Below, piece after piece: positions 60,092-64,000 of a DNA stretch of 64,000 nucleotides. Source of the DNA: Tipula vernalis. Lineage: Eukaryota; Arthropoda; Insecta; Diptera; Tipulidae. A program made the position numbers and the translations under genes. Below the pieces are notes generated by a model. It saw nothing but the letters and a program-made list of their open reading frames with translations, made no database searches and had not been told where the DNA came from. Numbering within the stretch: position 1 is the first letter of the stretch; each line of letters opens with the position of its first letter. Location: the NCBI GenBank assembly GCA_958295665.1, contig OY282558.1, forward strand, positions 330,061,106 through 330,125,105, written 5' to 3'.

Positions 60092-61259
60092 TACGCTTTC
60101 TGCTATTTTAAACTTATTAGAAAATATTTACAATAACCTTGAAGCTAGGAAATTTACGTCTTGCATTTTCATTGACTTAGCCAAAGCTTTTGACTGCATA
60201 GATCATAACATTTTATTAAAGAAATTAAGTAGCCTTGGCGTGATTGATAGCGCTCTTTCGCTTCTTGAAGATTACTTACTTAATCGCAAACATTATGTTC
60301 AAATGGGAAAATATAAGTCCGAAGAACTATTTCTAAAGTGTGGAGTACCTCAAGGCTCTATCTTAGGTCCATTATTATTTAATATCTACATCAATGATGT
60401 TTTCTTGCTCAATTTATCTGGCAAACTTCAACTTTTTGCGGATGATGCGGTAATTACATATGATGCTTTGAGTACAGAAGACCTACAATTACAGATGGAA
60501 ACCGATTTAAAAATCTTAAATAGCTTTTTTCTCGCTAATAAGCTTCGCCTTAATAAATCTAAAACTAAATTCATAATCTTCTCTGTAAAGAAAAAACTGT
60601 TTGACGATTTTAGGGAAATTTCTCTGGATTTGGAAAAAATCTCTAGAGTAGATAATATTTGTTACCTAGGACTGAATCTTTGCTATAACTTAAACTGGAC
60701 GATTCACATAAACTCCATAAAGCAAAAGCTGGCGCCGTACGTAGCTGTCTTTCGACGTATTGGAAAATATATTACAAACCAGCAAGTTGCAATGAACTGC
60801 TACTATTCATTTGTTCACTCCCGTTTACTTTATTTGATTCAAATTTGGGGATCAGCAGGTAGTACTAAAGTAAAAGAATTACAAATATACCAAAACCAAG
60901 CTTTAAAGGCAATCAAGAATATTGACATGAGAACACCTACCATTTTCCTTTATTCCAATCGACTGTTACCAATATCGCAGATGGTAGAATATGAATTTAT
61001 CCTATTGGTTTATAAACTTAAGTATAATATGATTAAAAGTAATAATGTTTTAATTACTAATTATGAGATAACCAAACGCGCTAACAGATCTGCAGCTCAT
61101 TTTCGTTTACCACAATATTTTTATAAAATATCTCAAAGTAGTTTTTTCTATCGGGGATTAAAATTGTTTAATGACCTTGAGGATAATTGGAAGTCTATGC
61201 CATTAGGTATCTTTAAAACAAATGTGAAAAATTTATTGCTTTCTGAGTTTGTTCAGTAA
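60092..61259 (+). pseudogene. CR1/Jockey-group LINE C, second half of RT and C-terminus
   Basis: The frame continues that of 47885-48463: AILNLLENIYNNLEARKF, CIFIDLAKAFDCIDHNILLK (motif A), VPQGSILGPLLFNIYIND, LQLFADDAVITYDA (FADD active site), LANKLRLNKSKTKFIIFSVK, ICYLGLNLCYNLNWTIHINS, AGSTKVKELQIYQNQALKAI and the C-terminus AAHFRLPQYFYKISQSSFFY to a TAA at 61257-61259. This half is open throughout, so the LINE is young or was intact before being split. It would copy RNA to DNA at the target site. The endonuclease half is absent because of 5' truncation, so the copy could never move itself. Confidence 0.93.
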
Positions 61260-61500
61260 TATAGAATGAACCATATTGTTCTTTGATTGATTGATGTTAA
61301 TTACTAACTTTATTGTATTAGTTTAGTTTATGTATTTAATTTTTATATTATGTTATAATATCCGTTGAAATTTTTGTATTACAATATTACTATGTTGAAA
61401 AAATTTATATCTGATTAATATTAATTATTAATATTTTCCAAAATAAAAACGTACGTTTTTCGGAAAATAAATAAAAAAAAAAAAAAAAAAAAAAAAAAAT
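61260..61500 (+). other. 3' UTR and poly(A) tail of LINE C
   Basis: AT-rich 3' UTR with AATAAA near 61468 directly before an uninterrupted A-run of about 25 bases (61474-61499), the retrotransposed tail. The long pure A-run suggests a fairly recent insertion. Confidence 0.8.
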
Positions 61501-62154
61501 TAAGAAATTTGATGTATCGAAAATTGTTTTTTACATAAATTATGATTCAAAAATGCAATTTTGTTTTATACAAGCATATCAGTTTCTTAGAAATTTCTAT
61601 AATTTCTGGTTAAACATAATTCAAAGAAAACTTGATTTGCTGATGCATGCATGAATCGAATCATCGGTTAATTCTGTTTAAGTTTTTTACTGTAGCCCTT
61701 CGTTTACACGGCTCATAAATTTTAATGTGTTTAATCTTTTGGTCATTTGATGACAGTAATCATGTGTGATTTTTTTTATTGTTTACATAACTATGTATTT
61801 ATGGTGTATGGGTGACTCAATTTTCTGGTTACAGAAAATATACACTCATTTTAAGGTGGCGGGTATAAGTGAGTTTACTCAAGTTTGTTCGTTTGTTTAT
61901 GAATATTTTTTATTCAGTTTCAATTTTTGATTAGAGAACTGCTAGTTAACGATGTAACTAGTTTACATCTCTATGTTACTTGACTGGTTTCAATATTGCC
62001 CTACTCACTTATCAAATGTAGCGTTGAGGTGCTTCTAAGAATTTATTCGCCTGCGTAGATTTTTGTAGCATTGCAATTTAAGGACAGAAATCATTGCAAT
62101 TTAAGGTACAGAATTGCTATGTTTGTTGACAGCCTTTGTAATACCTCTAATAAC
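61501..62154. other. No gene recognised
   Basis: AT-rich with no supported coding or repeat feature. Confidence 0.4.
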
Positions 62155-62156
62155 TA

Positions 62157-62423
62157 CAGGCAAACCTCGTTTAACGAACGTATTGTGTCCCTGAAAACCG
62201 TTCGTTAGTTGAGGTTTTGTTGTGCGAGGTAAATAATTTTATGTGCTATTTTTGGCGAAAAAATATTTGTATGGTTTCTAAAATTTTACCATTTATGTAC
62301 ATAAACTGTACTTACAATAATATTCGAGGTTTGAAGTTCGTAATACGAGATTTTTCAACAATTTTGGATGTTCGTTAATTCGAGGATTCGTTATTCGAGG
62401 GTTCGTTAAATGAGGTTTACCTG
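62157..62423. mobile_element. 267-bp pogo/Tigger-like MITE
   Basis: The left end TACAGGCAAACCTCGTTTAA and the right end in reverse complement TACAGGTAAACCTCATTTAA, both running on into CGAAC, are flanked by TA (62155-62156, 62424-62425). The interior is full of GTTCGTTA and CGAGG words in both orientations and encodes nothing. Termini of the form CAGG.AAACCTCG.TTAACG are typical of pogo/Tigger elements. Confidence 0.8.
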
Positions 62424-62425
62424 TA

Positions 62426-63019
62426 TCCTTCTCCTCCTTCAACCTCAGCCGATATTCTCAAAAAAATTTCAGCTAACAAGAAAAATGTGTTGTTTTTGTA
62501 AGATGATGGAAGCTAAGAGTTATAATTTAGATACCGACCCGACCAGGTTTTTTTATGATATAAATCTGTGGTCATAACCAAAAAAACTTATTTTATTATC
62601 TAATACAAAAAGCTTAAAAAAGTGAATTAAAAAAATATTCCATTTGGTAAAGAAATGGAATGGATTTTTTCCAAAATTTAAGAGTTGTTTGCAGCAACAA
62701 TAGTGTCCAGATATTGAAGATTTTTTTCGAAAGAATTTGGTATTAGCGACAGCCAGAAATTAGACATTTTTTTGTTGGGTGTCCTCGTTTAAATAAGAGT
62801 CGTAGTGAGCTGATCGATCAAATAAACAGAAAATTTCCGGAAGAAGTACCCGGCGGAATTTTTTAATAGTGCTTCGATCCGTTTTGATTTGGTGTACGAA
62901 GAGGTTAAAAAACGACATAATAAAATTTTTGTGAATTTGTTGTGCCAATACAGCAACCCAATTCAGAGATTCAGCCAAATCACGGTCATATTGAAGGAAG
63001 GGATATTAACGATGAAAGG
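62426..63019. other. No gene recognised
   Basis: A minus frame at 62760-62978 has no family signature that I can name. Possibly the 5' part of the following Penelope-like element or another decayed TE. Confidence 0.3.
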
Positions 63020-64000
63020 TGGGTCGTAAATTTGACAAATTTCTAAATTCCTATGGACATCATAAAAATTCTAAAGTTAGGTAATAAGTTTTGTTTACCT
63101 TTTAAAATAGAAATTGTTCTTTATTACAAAATTATAGCGGACCTGGAGAGTGGTATTTCAGGACTAGATGAGACGGCCCGTAACACGATTAGAAATAGAT
63201 TATTAAATATGTTGACAAATTTTAAATCAAACAATTACAATATTTGGGTAAAACATTTGTGAGTATTGAAAAAATTCAACATAGATTCGAAGGACTCAAA
63301 AGGCAAACAATTTTTGAATGAACACCCCGAATTGTATGTGTTGAAAGCTGTCATGCGTAACATAACGGTACTTATGTCAAAAATGGAATATTTAGAAAAA
63401 ATGGAGTTACTCTTGTCAGACAGAAACACTTTCATTGAAATGCGTATACATAGTTGGTATTTCTTCAATGCAATCAAAATTAAATGTAATCATTGGCTCT
63501 TGGGAACGTATGGTCTGGAGGAAGAAGTTTTAGATAAGTGTTTGGTTTACCAAACAAGTTAGTTCAACAATGGGAAACCTAGTAAAGAAACACGCTGAAC
63601 CCGAAGAGTTAAAAACATCTCCCGTCAAACATATCTTTTTTAAATGTTTGTTGATGATGTTATTGCGGCCATTCCAAATTAAGGATTTGATAATTTTTTA
63701 AATTGATTGCATCGCAAATTGAATTAACAGGTGAAACTGAAAATCATGGTCGTTTAGCCTTTCTAGATACAATAGTAATACGTAATGAGGATTGAAGTTT
63801 AACGGCTTCTATTATCTTACAAAAATAACACAGTTTCCTTTTTAGCTGTTATGACGAAAATTTCAAAATATTAAGTGATGTTCTGATTTAAAATGGTTAT
63901 TAGAGGTATTATAAAGGTTATCGACAAACATAGCAATACGGGAAATATTTTGGAAAATACGCGCGAAAATCCAAATTTAATCGTTAAAAATAATCGCAAA
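63020..64000 (+). pseudogene. Penelope-like element RT relic, cut by window end
   Basis: Frames at 63053-63562 read LKLGNKFCLPFKIEI, IADLESGISGLDETARN, then after a stop at 63259-63261 FLNEHPELYVLKAVMRNITV and LMSKMEYLEKMELLLSDRNT, matching the pre-RT block of Penelope-like elements (usual 'ILPADKGNxTVxMxxxxYxxKMxxLLxD'). Beyond a gap FVDDVIAAIP (63649-63680) is the RT active-site box and TENHGRLAFLDTIVIRNED the next block. Stops and indels make it dead. The GIY-YIG endonuclease that would follow lies outside the window, if present. The 15661-15850 scrap is related. Confidence 0.75.

Noticed and set aside
62760..62978. 72-codon minus frame as a transposase fragment
   Set aside because: I could not find helix-turn-helix or catalytic motifs in it; left as unrecognised sequence.

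Overview
This window looks like insect nuclear DNA: AT-rich, intron-bearing and dominated by transposable elements (TEs). The only recognisable cellular gene is a Dok (downstream of kinase) docking protein, whose last exon lies on the minus strand at about 12.7-14.5 kb. The rest is a graveyard of Jockey/CR1-type LINEs, Tc1/mariner-superfamily elements, a PIF/Harbinger element, Penelope-like and copia relics, solo LTRs, tRNA-derived SINEs, MITE-like hairpins and satellite DNA. I cannot name the species or order.

Layout. 0-5 kb: decayed copia RT, an RNase H-type LINE and a Jockey LINE, all minus. 5.2-11.1 kb: a degenerate TTGAG-rich minisatellite split by about 2 kb of (TA)n; a DD41D mariner-type transposon with 403-bp terminal inverted repeats sits inside the (TA)n and is itself interrupted by a small retro-insertion. 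12.5-14.6 kb: Dok. 15.3-21.2 kb: Penelope fragment, Tc1 relic, a Harbinger element (ATT target duplications) holding a small MITE and a SINE, then a LINE RT relic. 21.5-24.8 kb: a large imperfect inverted repeat. 25.1-27.9 kb: a Jockey LINE flanked by a ~107-bp repeat family. 31.4-32.6 kb: two solo LTRs of one family in opposite orientation. 33.5-36.8 kb: LINE tail, second SINE, a mariner relic carrying a near-perfect palindromic MITE. 38.7-41.1 kb: DUF7869-type pseudogene, LINE endonuclease fragment, internally deleted Tc1-like transposase. 41.8-47.1 kb: inverted ~107-bp arrays, a LINE split by a Tc3-like element, and another LINE. 47.9-61.5 kb: a plus-strand LINE split by an 11.6-kb insertion. 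62-64 kb: a pogo-like MITE and a Penelope-like RT relic cut by the window end.

The most striking structure is the 11.6-kb insertion (48464-60091). It has an 8-bp target duplication (TACGCTTT), imperfect ~34-bp inverted termini, and sits in a LINE whose RT frame is continuous across the empty site. It contains about 53 tandem copies of a 173-bp satellite, partly organised as ~346-bp dimers, plus a mariner relic, an inverted satellite scrap and a chimeric LINE fragment. No transposase of its own is visible. It appears to be a non-autonomous TIR transposon that carries, and may have spawned, a satellite array.

The genes do not form a pathway. What links them is nested insertion: at several places the older element's frame becomes continuous when the younger insert and one target copy are removed, which gives relative ages without any database.
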